The notes under the pieces were generated by a model, which was not told where the DNA came from, ran no database searches, and worked only from the letters and a program-made list of their open reading frames with translations. Positions 1-8,559 of a stretch of DNA of 64,000 bases are shown piece after piece. The DNA is taken from positions 15,734-79,733 of the forward strand of contig JAWLAT010000023.1 in the NCBI GenBank assembly GCA_041395325.1, given 5' to 3'. The number at the start of each line of letters is the position of its first letter. Position 1 is the stretch's first letter. This DNA is from JAWLAT01 sp041395325. GTDB lineage: Bacteria > Pseudomonadota > Gammaproteobacteria > Xanthomonadales > SZUA-5. The position numbers and the translations under genes were made by a program.

Positions 1-1
1 G

Positions 2-733
2 GTCGGCCACGACCCGTTGCCCGGGTGGCAAAAGCTGCGTCTGTTGTGGGGCAACCGACATTTCTTCCTCCTGCTCATTGCGAAATTCGTGTTCTACACC
101 GGCCTGTCCATGCTCAATGGATCCGGCGCCTTCTTCATCCAGTACGCGCTCGGCGCATCCGATCGCCTGATTGCGCTGTTCTATCTGTGCTTTTTCATCA
201 GCGTAGTCATCTCCCTGCCGCTCTGGCTGAAAGCGGGAAAACGCTGGTCCAAGCACGCCACCTACATCGGTCTGTGTTGCGCGCTCGCCGCGATCAATCT
301 GAGCTGGCTGGCGGCGACCGCCGACGAGGGCCATGCCCTGTTCGTGCTGCGCGCCTGTCTCATCGGCGCCTGTTTCGGCGGCATCATCGTCATGAGCCAG
401 TCCATGCTCCCCGACACCATGGAATTCGATCGCAACCGGTCCGGGCACAATCGCGAGGGCCTGTTCGCGGGCTTTTTCTCCTTCGCCGAGAAAAGCGCCT
501 CCGCGCTCGGCATCGCGCTGGTCGGACTGATTCTCGGCTTGATGGGCTATCAGGAATCCTCCGACCGGGTGGTCACCGAGCAGACCAGTAGCGCCCTGAC
601 GGCCATTTACCTCTGCTTTTCCGTGGCACCCGCCGTATTCATGATCATCAGCGCTGCGGTCATGGGCGCTTACCGATTGACGGAAGCCACGTTGCTGGAA
701 TCCCGCAACATCGGCGTTCTGACTGAACGTTGA
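2..733 (+). CDS. MFS sugar:cation symporter (GPH/MelB type), 5'-truncated
   Basis: C-terminal half of an inner-membrane major facilitator transporter. The frame is open to the window edge (V-G-H-D-P-L-P before the first possible TTG start at 17), so the gene begins outside. About six hydrophobic segments are visible. The stretch RSGHNREGLFAGFFSFAEK near residue 145 resembles the loop of the glycoside-pentoside-hexuronide:cation symporter family, which imports sugars with Na+ or H+. The substrate cannot be told. The gene ends four bases before the convergent small membrane-protein gene. Confidence 0.85.
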   Translation, partial: VGHDPLPGWQKLRLLWGNRHFFLLLIAKFVFYTGLSMLNGSGAFFIQYALGASDRLIALFYLCFFISVVISLPLWLKAGKRWSKHATYIGLCCALAAINLSWLAATADEGHALFVLRACLIGACFGGIIVMSQSMLPDTMEFDRNRSGHNREGLFAGFFSFAEKSASALGIALVGLILGLMGYQESSDRVVTEQTSSALTAIYLCFSVAPAVFMIISAAVMGAYRLTEATLLESRNIGVLTER

Positions 734-737
734 CCGC

Positions 738-1085
738 TCAATGACCAGGAAACTGCAACTCCGACACCAGCTGGCCAATCCTGAATGAGAGCGCGGCGTA
801 AACGGCGACGAACACGACCACCACTGCGCTGTTCTTTCCTCTCCGAGAGATCCGATAGGCGCCGTCGTAGAGATTGAGCACGGCCAGCACGATGGCAACG
901 AAGGCGATGAAGCTGCCCAGGGACCCGCTGAAATCGCCGAAGCGAGTCACCGCCTGATGGTTCCGGGAGGCAGCCAGCGCTGCCGCGAGGACCATCGTGC
1001 AGGTGACCAGGTTGCGTAGATTGTTGAAGATGTCCGCGGTGATGCCCCGATTCAGGGCGTTGTGCAGCTGTTCGATGATTTTCAT
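738..1085 (-). CDS. Small three-helix membrane protein, unknown function
   Basis: A 115-residue protein starting MKIIEQLHNALNRG. It has three hydrophobic segments (roughly residues 23-38, 55-72 and 83-100) joined by short charged loops, so it should sit in the inner membrane. The frame stays open far upstream, but the ATG at 1083-1085 is the first that gives a sensible N-terminus; a longer form would have a low-complexity Arg/Gly-rich lead and run into the next gene. No family was recognised. It is convergent with the transporter. Confidence 0.65.
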   Translation of the reverse strand: MKIIEQLHNALNRGITADIFNNLRNLVTCTMVLAAALAASRNHQAVTRFGDFSGSLGSFIAFVAIVLAVLNLYDGAYRISRRGKNSAVVVVFVAVYAALSFRIGQLVSELQFPGH

Positions 1086-1237
1086 TCGGGTCGTGTCCCA
1101 GGCCTGCGTTCCGGCTCCGTCGTTGAAGCACTCCGGTTCGAAAGGGCGCACTTCGTGACTCCCGCCGGCGATGACAAGTGGCCCGCTGTGCGAGCCACCT
1201 GCCCCAGGCGGTGGCAGAGGTGTGCCGGCGTGCTCGA

Positions 1238-1846
1238 CTACGGCTTCACCACCACATAGACCGCCTTGTCGCCTTGCCAGGTCTGCTGGTAGTAAACGCT
1301 GCCGCAGCGCTGGTAGGAGATCCCGTTGATGATCACCACGGCGCAACCGGTCGGCGGCAGGGCGTAGTAGTAGGAACCCACCACAGCGGCGGTGGTCACC
1401 GCCACCGCGCCAATCACGGCCCCAGCGGCGACCGGATAGGGGTAGTGGTCGTGGTGTCCACCGTAATAGCCACCGTGGTAGCCATCGACATCGATGTCCC
1501 TGTCGATGTTGATGCTGGTGTTGCGGTCGCCGCCCTGGATATTGGTGACGTTGCCGGTATTGACGGTCCCGGTGTTGACGTTGCTGCGATTGCGATTGCT
1601 GTTGACGGTGCTGCGATTGCCGCCCGTATTGACGGTGCTGCGACTGCCATTGCCGGCGCTGATATTGGAACGATTGACGCCGGAGACCGAACCCGCGGCG
1701 ATGCCATCACCGCGTCCGACGCGCTCACCGCGCGCATCCGCATCCGTACTGAAAGTCAGCAGCGCGCTGCTGGCGACGCCGAATGCCAGGGCGCCCAGAA
1801 TGCGGACCAGGTTACCCGGAGACTTGAAAGTTGATGGAGTGTTCAT
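1238..1846 (-). CDS. Exported protein with Asn/Ser/Thr-Val repeats, unknown function
   Basis: A 202-residue protein. Residues 1-40 look like a signal peptide (hydrophobic LGALAFGVASSALL, then charged DADARGERVGRG). Residues 50-110 are rich in short N-R/N-T-V-N-T-G-type repeats. A Gly/His/Tyr-rich stretch and a hydrophobic Ala/Val segment follow. The C-terminus (CAVVIINGISYQRCGSVYYQ) resembles the end of small surface or envelope proteins with paired Cys and Tyr. The ATG at 1846 is chosen because GGAAAG lies 7 bases upstream; a TTG at 1861 is possible. Function unknown. Confidence 0.65.
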   Translation of the reverse strand: MNTPSTFKSPGNLVRILGALAFGVASSALLTFSTDADARGERVGRGDGIAAGSVSGVNRSNISAGNGSRSTVNTGGNRSTVNSNRNRSNVNTGTVNTGNVTNIQGGDRNTSINIDRDIDVDGYHGGYYGGHHDHYPYPVAAGAVIGAVAVTTAAVVGSYYYALPPTGCAVVIINGISYQRCGSVYYQQTWQGDKAVYVVVKP

Positions 1847-2218
1847 CTGATTGCTTTCCAAAGTGTGGAAGCACAGATTAGGTATCTCGCGACGCCGGAC
1901 GATTGGCGGACGGTGTCATCCTTGTGGCTTTCGATGCCAAAAGCGCGGTGTTCGGAGAAGGCCTCGCCCCACCGAAGCGCTCGAGTCGCAGATCCTTCTG
2001 CGCCGTGCGCGTGCACGTGTACGCACGCGCGGTCGTTGATCCCTGTCCGCCAGCAAGATCTTCGCCTCGTCCGGTACCGCGCCACCGAACCCGGCGACGG
2101 CTCGGCCGAGGCCTCTTCGATCGACATTCGAGCCCGGGCACTCAGGCATGCCACATCGAGGTGGCCTGGATGACGTGATGTACTCTCACCCCGCCGGGAT
2201 CCGCCACAGGGCCGCACG
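1847..2218. other. Intergenic region without a supported gene
   Basis: Several short open frames exist on both strands, but none has a convincing start, a recognisable domain or coherent amino-acid composition. The region separates two divergently transcribed genes and should hold both promoters. No clear operator palindrome was found. Confidence 0.4.
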
Positions 2219-3274
2219 ATGGTATCGAGCCGATCAGACGCCACGGTTTCTTCTGCGATCCTGGCGGCTTACATCCAGGCGGCCATGAAGATGGGTGTGC
2301 CAAGGGACGCGGTGGAAGCGGCCGCGGGCATACCACTGGCAGAGATGGCCAACCCGGACGGGCGCCTGCCGATGGCGGCCTATACAGCGCTCAGCGACGT
2401 CCTGCGGGCGCACTTCGGACCGGCTTTCGGCCTGCGCGTCGCGGCCACCATGACCGAGGCCAGGGCCACGATCCTCGCGTACATCCTGGCCAATAGCGCC
2501 ACGCTGGGTGAAGCCTTCGAGCGCCACAGCCGCTATCGCGCCATCGTGGCGGAAACCGAGCGCCCGGAACTCAAGGTCACGGGCAAAACCGCCACCTACG
2601 GCTTTCGCCAGCCGAAAGTCTTCGTCCTGGCCAACGGCCCCTGGGTGGAGGCCTCGGTGGGTTTCTGGCTACTCCGCAGCCGCCATCTCACCGGCGTGGA
2701 CTGGGACCCGCTGGAAGTCCATCTGCAAGGCAGCGCCACCGATCCCGAACTCTATGCGCGAATCTTTCGAGCGCCGGTGATCAACAACAGCTCGGACACG
2801 CAGCTGGTGTTCCCCAGTGAACTGCTGGATTTGCCGATCAAGAGCCCCGACGAGAATCTGCTGCGCTACTTGACGCCGATTGCCGAGGAGATCGTCCGCA
2901 ACCTGCCGGGTGGCCAGTCCCTGAAGCAGAAGGTGCAGGAAGAGATCCTCAACTCGCTGGAGAGCAGCAACCATTCCGTGGACGCCATCGCCGACCACCT
3001 GCACATGTCCGTCCGCACCCTGCAGCGGCGTCTGACCGACGAAGGGACCACCTTCGGCGAGTTGCTGGACTCCACTCGCCACATCGCTGCGCTGGAGTAC
3101 CTGAAGGACCCGCGCATCGCCATCACTGAGGTGGCCTACCTGCTCGGCTTTTCCGAGTCCAGCACCTTCTACCGAGCGTTCAAGCGCTGGACCAAGATGA
3201 CGCCGGTGCAGTTTCGCCGGACGCCTCACGCCCTGCAGCCGCCAGGTTCCGAAGTCAGTCGCGCGCCGCATTGA
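2219..3274 (+). CDS. AraC-family regulator with arabinose-binding-type N-terminal domain
   Basis: A 351-residue cytoplasmic transcription regulator. Residues 25-215 match the ligand-sensing domain found in OruR/ArgR-like AraC proteins (arabinose-binding N-terminal type). Residues 240-335 form the double helix-turn-helix; HSVDAIADHLHMSVRTLQRR and ITEVAYLLGFSESSTFYRAF mark the two recognition units. ATG start with CAGGG just upstream. Regulators of this type often control a neighbouring catabolic operon, but no obvious target adjoins it, and the ligand is unknown. Confidence 0.88.
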   Translation: MVSSRSDATVSSAILAAYIQAAMKMGVPRDAVEAAAGIPLAEMANPDGRLPMAAYTALSDVLRAHFGPAFGLRVAATMTEARATILAYILANSATLGEAFERHSRYRAIVAETERPELKVTGKTATYGFRQPKVFVLANGPWVEASVGFWLLRSRHLTGVDWDPLEVHLQGSATDPELYARIFRAPVINNSSDTQLVFPSELLDLPIKSPDENLLRYLTPIAEEIVRNLPGGQSLKQKVQEEILNSLESSNHSVDAIADHLHMSVRTLQRRLTDEGTTFGELLDSTRHIAALEYLKDPRIAITEVAYLLGFSESSTFYRAFKRWTKMTPVQFRRTPHALQPPGSEVSRAPH

Positions 3275-3635
3275 TCCAGCCAGGATCGGGCGCTGGTGCG
3301 GCTTGTGACCGGATCGTCCGCAGCAAGAGATCGATTGGACAGTCACGCGCCGGCGCGAACAAATCGACCCCGCCGTGGGCTCGCAATGCATCCCATAAAG
3401 CCTTGATCCGCCAATGGTTCTGCGGCGCGCCGGCTCCGTTGCCCGGACTCACGGCACGAGGCTCGAAATCGCCATTCCGCCAGATTGGCGTCGATCGCCA
3501 ATAACCTGGCACGGTCGGCAACTGTGCCGCCTTGGTCCACCGAATAGCCTGTCTCCTCGCTAATCAATCGCGTCAGGGATGACGATGCAGTCATCCATCC
3601 CGCGACTTTCGACTTCACAACCAGGAGATTTTCCG
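3275..3635. other. Intergenic region, possible decayed coding remnant
   Basis: No intact gene is supported. On the minus strand two overlapping frames look weakly protein-like (LLAIDANLAEW in one, NHWRIKALWDALRAHGG in the other) and could be joined by one frameshift near 3490. This may be a degraded gene. The 3' end contains the promoter and ribosome site of the next gene. Confidence 0.3.
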
Positions 3636-4049
3636 ATGAACCGTATTCTGATGATCACCACCGCGGTCTGTTTCGCACTGAGCAGCGCGCTCTGTCTTGC
3701 CAACGACACGAGGGCCGCCAAGCTCGAACAATATGTGGTCGACGCCAAGGCTCGCCTGCAACTCACTGACGAGCAGATTGAGCGCATTTCACCGGTTCTC
3801 GGAGAGAGCCTCGATCGGCAACTGGGCATCCTGCAGCGCTACGGCATCGACGCTGACGGCGCCAGCCAGAACGGTCGGCAACTCGGGCTCCGAGAGGCCC
3901 GAGCAATGAAGAAGGAACTGGATCAGGCGCGCAGCGCGACCCTGGCTTCGGTCGGCAAAATTCTCACCAAGCCGCAACTCGACGAGTTCATCCGCATGCA
4001 GGAAGAACGCAAGGACGCCGTTCGATCCCGTGTACGGAGTCGCAACTGA
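3636..4049 (+). CDS. Small exported helical protein, unknown function
   Basis: A 137-residue protein with a clear signal peptide (MNRILMITTAVCFALSSALC, cleavage likely after CLA-N). The mature part is predicted mostly alpha-helical and charged (LQLTDEQIERISPVL, REARAMKKELDQAR), which recalls periplasmic Spy/CpxP-like or LTXXQ-type proteins without their diagnostic motif. The ATG at 3636 is preceded by AGGAG at 3623-3627, so the longer frame upstream is not used. Periplasmic location is inferred. Confidence 0.75.
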   Translation: MNRILMITTAVCFALSSALCLANDTRAAKLEQYVVDAKARLQLTDEQIERISPVLGESLDRQLGILQRYGIDADGASQNGRQLGLREARAMKKELDQARSATLASVGKILTKPQLDEFIRMQEERKDAVRSRVRSRN

Positions 4050-4161
4050 GCGCGCCAGCGGCGACGGCAGGCACGCAGGCGGCCAGCTCGGTCTGATCCG
4101 CATGACCTTCCGCGGCAGAGGCGCCGGCCACCCGGCGCCCTTCCGCAGTGGCCTGCGCGGC

Positions 4162-4434
4162 CTATTGCTGACCTTGAATGCCTAGAAAGCGGGTGAATCG
4201 CTGATTGTCGTAGTACGTCGCTGCGATCGCCTCGAACACGCTACCACCATGAGATCCATTGGTCAGGATCACGACGCCCAGGTCACGAGCGGGAACCACA
4301 AAGGCAACCGCGCGCTCTCCGACATCGCCGCCCCCCTGCCAATAGACCGTCTCGTCGGCGTATTCGAAAGCGATTCCCGTGAGCGTTAAGTGTCTAGGTC
4401 GAGCGTCATGCTCGGTGGCGCGCGCGGGAAGTGG
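4162..4434 (-). pseudogene. C-terminal remnant of a beta-lactamase-family serine hydrolase
   Basis: The minus strand encodes about 75 residues matching the C-terminal end of class C beta-lactamase-like serine hydrolases: VYWQGGGDVG, then AFVVPARDLGVVILTNGS, then a final helix ending FLGIQGQQ before TAG. No start, Ser-x-x-Lys or Tyr-x-Asn motif is present, and an in-frame TGA lies just upstream near 4435. The rest of the gene has been lost, so it cannot be functional. Identification rests on motif recognition only. Confidence 0.6.
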
Positions 4435-4536
4435 TCATCCCACCGATGGCGCAGCGCTTCAGGAACTGGAGTCGACGCTACTTGCAGGAGAAATCGCTCT
4501 GGCGGCAAGCAAAAACAATCGCATTGGCAGCGGTCG

Positions 4537-5067
4537 CTACCGGGGAATGGGCCGATGACTCGCCAGGCGAGAAGAGCCCGCCGTTGCGTAGATGTCGAGC
4601 GCGACGCCATCGAGGCACGCCTCGCGCTCGAAGCTCAGGCCGAGCTTGCGCAGGACGTGCGCCGACGCCAGATTCTCGCGTATGACGAGGCCAATGATGC
4701 GCTCCAGGCCCAGCTCGCCGATGCCGTACGCCATGAGTGGGCGAGCGCTCTCGGTGGCGTAACCCTTGCCCCAACAGTCGGGAAGGAAGCGATAGCCGAT
4801 ATCGACCTCGCCAAGATCTTCAAGAAACTTCAGCCCGGTGAAGCCCACCAGGCGACCGGATGACTTCTCGATACACGCCATGCGGCCGAAGCCGTGCACT
4901 GCGTAGTCGCGCAGCGGCCGTGTCGCCAGAATCTCGCGTGCCCCGTCTAAGGACGTTGCCGCCTCATCGCCGGTGTAGCGGATCACCTCAGGGTCTGACA
5001 CCAGCGGCAAGAAGGCTGTTGCGTCATCGAGCGTGAAGGGGCGGATGAAGAGTCTTTCAGTGTGCAT
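4537..5067 (-). CDS. GNAT acetyltransferase, RimJ/RimL type
   Basis: A 176-residue cytoplasmic N-acetyltransferase. It begins with the typical MHTERLFIRPFTLDDATAF. The GLVGFTGL-type strand and LPDCWGKGYATES (acetyl-CoA binding loop, near residue 97) follow, and VIRENLASAHVLRKLGL closes the fold. Members of this group acetylate protein N-termini, such as ribosomal proteins, or small metabolites. The substrate cannot be told from sequence. It stands alone, with the serine-hydrolase relic downstream. Confidence 0.85.
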   Translation of the reverse strand: MHTERLFIRPFTLDDATAFLPLVSDPEVIRYTGDEAATSLDGAREILATRPLRDYAVHGFGRMACIEKSSGRLVGFTGLKFLEDLGEVDIGYRFLPDCWGKGYATESARPLMAYGIGELGLERIIGLVIRENLASAHVLRKLGLSFEREACLDGVALDIYATAGSSRLASHRPIPR

Positions 5068-5193
5068 GGCGCTTCAATTCTTGAACCAGCACCCAAGTCA
5101 GGCGGCGCCGGAAATCGGCAGGTCAAAGGTCACCCACGCCGCCATGAACATCGCGAAGCCATGGCCAGTGTTGGCGTCCGCCTGGCTGGCCTG

Positions 5194-5679
5194 TCAGGCA
5201 GCGGCTGATTCCACCTGTGCTTTGGATAGCCTTAGCGCCTTGCTCATGTAGCCCTTCCACAAGTGTTGGGTAATGAGGCAGACCACAGGCTCCAGCCAAC
5301 GCTTGCGGCTGATGAACTCGTACTTCCATCGAATGGAGGTTGTGCGCGTGCCAGGCAGCTGTTCAAACCACCACTGGCCATGCGCTTCCTTGGCCAGAAA
5401 GCGCAGGATCCCAGTAAATTCATTGACCGTGTAGGCAAAGTAAGCGGGGTACTGATAATCGGTGAGCGCTTCCTGGGCCGAGCTGCCATCGGAAAGCAAC
5501 ACGGTTCTGGATTGACCGGCGCCATCCCAATTGCCCGTTTGATCTTGAGTTCCCACGACGCTTGGCAGGGGACCGTAGCCCGTGAAGATTGACGAAAGCT
5601 CGATTGGCACGATGCGCTCAAATGACTCGACCTGAGAGGCGTCAATCGTAATGTGAACTTCCGCCGTGGCAGAGCGCAT
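5194..5679 (-). CDS. SRPBCC / polyketide-cyclase-like protein
   Basis: A 161-residue protein starting MRSATAEVHITIDAS at 5679, with AGGGAG 6 bases upstream; the open frame extends further up but without a better start. The pattern of early beta-strands (AEVHITIDASQVESFERIVP), a central FTGYGPLPSV loop and a final long helix (EPVVCLITQHLWKGYMSKALRLSKAQVE) fits the START/SRPBCC fold, which forms a hydrophobic ligand pocket. Ligand and role unknown. Confidence 0.7.
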   Translation of the reverse strand: MRSATAEVHITIDASQVESFERIVPIELSSIFTGYGPLPSVVGTQDQTGNWDGAGQSRTVLLSDGSSAQEALTDYQYPAYFAYTVNEFTGILRFLAKEAHGQWWFEQLPGTRTTSIRWKYEFISRKRWLEPVVCLITQHLWKGYMSKALRLSKAQVESAAA

Positions 5680-5853
5680 GACAACTCCCTGGTTGTTCTT
5701 CAACGGTGATCTCTGGCCCGGCTGCAGACTGCCGCCCCGTCCGGGACAATTCGAACAGCGAGGCAGGTTCGGCTGGCGTGACTCATCAGGCGCCGAACCC
5801 ACCCTAGCACGTCCAATAGATCTTGTTGGTCGGCACTCAGAGCCCGATGGACG

Positions 5854-6345
5854 CTACCGATCCCCCTTGGGCTTCGCCACATGCTGATCGAACAGCAGCA
5901 TGTTGCCGTCGGGATCGGTGAGTACGAAGTGTGCGGGTCCCTCGGTGGACTCGTCGGCGGCGGTGGTCAGGGTGATGCCGCGTGCCTTGATGATGCGCTG
6001 CAGCTCACGCACGTCCTGGAAATCCTCCAGGGCTTGTGCGTTCTCGCCCCAGCCAGGATTGAACGTCAGAATGTTGTTGTCGAACATGCCCTGAAACAGG
6101 CCGATACGGGCAGAACCGTTCTGCAGCACGACCCAGTTCTGCTCGACATCGCCGCCGACCTGCTTGAAGTCGAGCTTTTCGTAGAAGGCCATCGATGCAT
6201 GGATGTCCTTGACGCTCAGACTGACCGAAAAATTGCCGAACTCCATGCTGCTGGGCTCCTGACTTTGAGGGGGACTGGCGCCGCAGGATCCAGCCATCCA
6301 AAGCAGCGCCAGGACGCTGCACAGTGCCGCTACTCGAGTGCTCAT
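5854..6345 (-). CDS. VOC/glyoxalase-fold lipoprotein
   Basis: A 163-residue protein. Residues 1-25 are a lipoprotein-like signal (VLALLWMAGSCGAS, Cys at about 21). The rest is one vicinal-oxygen-chelate domain: SVSLSVKDIHASMAFYEKLDF at the start and FVLTDPDGNMLLFDQH at the end. VOC proteins are dioxygenases, glyoxalases or antibiotic-binding proteins; whether metal ligands are complete cannot be judged. The start at 6345 has GGAGGA upstream. It is divergent from the AraC/GyrI regulator, a likely partner or target. Confidence 0.8.
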   Translation of the reverse strand: MSTRVAALCSVLALLWMAGSCGASPPQSQEPSSMEFGNFSVSLSVKDIHASMAFYEKLDFKQVGGDVEQNWVVLQNGSARIGLFQGMFDNNILTFNPGWGENAQALEDFQDVRELQRIIKARGITLTTAADESTEGPAHFVLTDPDGNMLLFDQHVAKPKGDR

Positions 6346-6434
6346 GGCTGATTCCTCCGAAGCTGCGCGGCGCGAGTGGCCGCGCCGCCGGGGCGTTAAC
6401 ATGCCTGAGCGCCACTCGGCCGGCTTGGCATATC

Positions 6435-7358
6435 TTGCGAACGACAGACCCAACCGAGCACCAAGCGCCCGCCAGCTACGTGGCCCGCGTCAACCGGGCG
6501 ATCGATCACATCATGGTCAATCTCACCCGCCCGCTGCGCCTGGAGGACATCGCGGCCGTGGCAGGCTTTTCCGCCTTCCACTTCCACCGCATTTTCAAGG
6601 CCCTCACGGGCGAAACGCTGAGTCAGTTCGTCAAGCGCCAACGCCTGGAACGGGCGCTCTATCGCATGTCCCACGAGCCCAGGCGCCGCTTGACCGAGAT
6701 CGCACTGGACTGCGGTTTCCCTTCGTCATCGGAGTTTTCGCGCAGCTTCAAGCAGCACTATGGCTCGGCCCCCAGCAGCTTTGACCTGCAGGCGTACCGA
6801 ACCCGGAGGCGACAGGCGTTTGAGCAGTGCACTCCGCCGACGGCCGAGTCGCTGAAGTTGCGCGCACTACCGCCCGGCAGCAATCCGGATGGCTTCGAGG
6901 TCAATCTGCGCGATCTGCCGGCACGCACCGTCGCCTACCTCCGCGTGCCGGATCCCTACCGAGGAGGGGTGGTTCAGGCGGCCTGCGAACGGCTGCTCAA
7001 ATGGGCCGACGCTCGCGGTCTGGCGGATGGCCAGTGGCTGGGATACATGTGGGACGAACCCGAGATCGTCGCCCTGCCCCAGTGCCGCTACGACGTCGCG
7101 CTGGTCGTCGACGAGATGGAGGCCGACGGCGAAATCGGCCGTTTTGAGTTCCCACCGATGCGAGTTGCCGAGGTGCTGATCCGTGGCGACATTGCCCTGG
7201 AAGTGCGGGCGCTGGACTGGCTGTACACCGACTGGCTGCCACGCAGCGGCTACGTCCCTGACGACCAGCCTTGCTTCGAGTCCTGGATCGGCCGGCCCTT
7301 TGCACACGGCCACACGTACTTCGAGCTTGCTTGTCAGCTGCCGGTTAGACGAGGCTGA
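6435..7358 (+). CDS. AraC-family regulator with GyrI-like effector domain
   Basis: About 307 residues. The N-terminal double helix-turn-helix (AIDHIMVNLTRPLRLEDIAA and LTEIALDCGFPSSSEFSRSF) binds DNA. The C-terminal 150 residues (VNLRDLPARTVAYLRVPDPY to the YFELACQLPV end) are a GyrI/BmrR-like ligand-binding domain, which often senses toxic compounds. The start is uncertain: there is no ATG in a good place; a TTG at 6435 gives a normal length, while a start at 6324 would overlap the divergent lipoprotein gene. The two genes share a promoter region. Confidence 0.85.
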   Translation: MRTTDPTEHQAPASYVARVNRAIDHIMVNLTRPLRLEDIAAVAGFSAFHFHRIFKALTGETLSQFVKRQRLERALYRMSHEPRRRLTEIALDCGFPSSSEFSRSFKQHYGSAPSSFDLQAYRTRRRQAFEQCTPPTAESLKLRALPPGSNPDGFEVNLRDLPARTVAYLRVPDPYRGGVVQAACERLLKWADARGLADGQWLGYMWDEPEIVALPQCRYDVALVVDEMEADGEIGRFEFPPMRVAEVLIRGDIALEVRALDWLYTDWLPRSGYVPDDQPCFESWIGRPFAHGHTYFELACQLPVRRG

Positions 7359-7754
7359 GGTGAGCGGGACTTGTCGTGCTCATGGTTCAGTCAGCCCTTG
7401 GACCGCGCCTTCAAAGTGGCGTCGCGCAATCCGACTGTCCCGTGTTTTCGCGCATCCCTGAATGTCCCCGTGCTTTGTGTCCGGTCACGGCAAGAAAACA
7501 TCTCGCGGGCTGACCTGGGACACGCAAACACTTGGAAACAGATTAGTGATCGGCGGCTTCGCCGTGCGCTAAGTCAGAAATGTCGCAATGTCAGCGAAAA
7601 AGCGGTCGCATGTTGGACGAACTGGCCTTTCATGACCAGGGCAATAAATTCAAATGCGAAGCATTTCTATCTAGCTTCGCGGGACTCGCCAAAGTTTGCG
7701 TGCCCCGGACCACCCCTCCAAAATAATGCCATTATTTGCGCGCTTGCTAGCTAT
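7359..7754. other. Gene-free stretch with a transposon-end remnant
   Basis: No gene is supported. At 7517-7573 lies a compact remnant of the local Y1-transposase element (listed separately). The base composition becomes more AT-rich towards 7740. A plus-strand open frame of about 140 codons has no recognisable features and runs through the repeat, so it was left out. Confidence 0.5.
7517..7573 (+). repeat. Miniature end-to-end remnant of the Y1-transposase element
   Basis: Bases 7517-7547 (GGGACACGCAAACACTTGG, then AGATTAGT) match the left-end sequence upstream of the transposase at 8560. They are followed at once by GATCGGCGGCTTCGCCGTGC, which matches the right-end sequence after the same gene (9623 onward). 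The transposase itself is absent, as in a MITE-like deletion derivative. Confidence 0.6.
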
Positions 7755-8105
7755 CTACCATGCCCCCTCATAAAAGTACTGGTGCATGCATTGTGAAGGC
7801 TCAGAAATATAGCGCCACGACTCTACCAGCCTGGAGTTGTCATTGGCAATCAGAGCCCACTCACATGAATATACTTTGCCAGACTGGGTGGATTGGTACG
7901 TATGTTCCAGCCGATACTCCGTGAGTCCATTATTCAAACTCAGTGACGTTGTTGGACTGTATGACAGCCTCGCTATCAGATAGTCAATATCCATGCCGAT
8001 ATGCTGATCAGCATAATCCCTGAATGCCTTTTCGGTCACCAAAGGATTTAAGAACGAACACGCCTGAGGCAGTAGCAAAGTCAGTATCAAAATGCGCAAG
8101 TTCAT
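7755..8105 (-). CDS. Small lipoprotein, unknown function
   Basis: A 116-residue protein with a short hydrophobic N-terminus and a lipobox-like end (LRILILTLLLPQACSF, Cys near residue 16), so it is probably a membrane-anchored lipoprotein. The mature part contains a conserved-looking YRLEHTYQ and a Cys pair (VYSCEWALIA, EPSQCMHQYF). The DNA is less GC-rich than its surroundings, hinting at acquisition. The ATG at 8105 has no strong Shine-Dalgarno sequence. No family recognised. Confidence 0.6.
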   Translation of the reverse strand: MNLRILILTLLLPQACSFLNPLVTEKAFRDYADQHIGMDIDYLIARLSYSPTTSLSLNNGLTEYRLEHTYQSTQSGKVYSCEWALIANDNSRLVESWRYISEPSQCMHQYFYEGAW

Positions 8106-8217
8106 TCGAATACTCAACAATCAGGAAACATGTTGACGCGCAGGAACGTCTCGAAAGTCGAAAGGAACTGCCCGGCAATCGCGTCGAGAATCACTGGCAC
8201 AAGCAAGCAGACTCAAC

Positions 8218-8559
8218 CGCTTTAGATCACCGCCATCAGCCGACAGACGCCGCCCAGATGATGCGTCAGGCGTTCGCCCAAGACCAGCGTCCGTTCCGGG
8301 GAGGGCTGGGACATCAGACGCGGATTAATCCGCCTCGAACCGACGCCATCTGCCGGCAGACACCGCCCAGGTGATGCGGCAAGCTGATCACCATGACCAC
8401 CGCCCGCTCCGCCATCGCGCCGGTTGACTCGGCCTTCTACTACCACTGCGTCTGTTGGGACACGCGGGACACGCAAGCACTCAGACGCAGATTAATCCGC
8501 CTCGAACCGACACCATCTGCCGGCAGACACCGCCCAGATGACGCGGCAAGCTAATTTCC
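8218..8559 (+). repeat. Three tandem left ends of the Y1-transposase element
   Basis: The sequence that lies upstream of the transposase ATG (AATCCGCCT, then a GCCGACAGAC...GATGCGGCA imperfect inverted repeat) occurs three times, at about 8218-8290, 8325-8394 and 8470-8559. The middle copy still carries the first 20 or so transposase codons (8394-8455) before breaking off. This looks like repeated aborted insertion or copying at one site. Confidence 0.65.

Noticed and set aside
3255..3618. Two minus-strand frames that look weakly coding
   Set aside because: They overlap the end of the AraC gene, need a frameshift to join and have no recognisable family; kept only as a possible decayed remnant.
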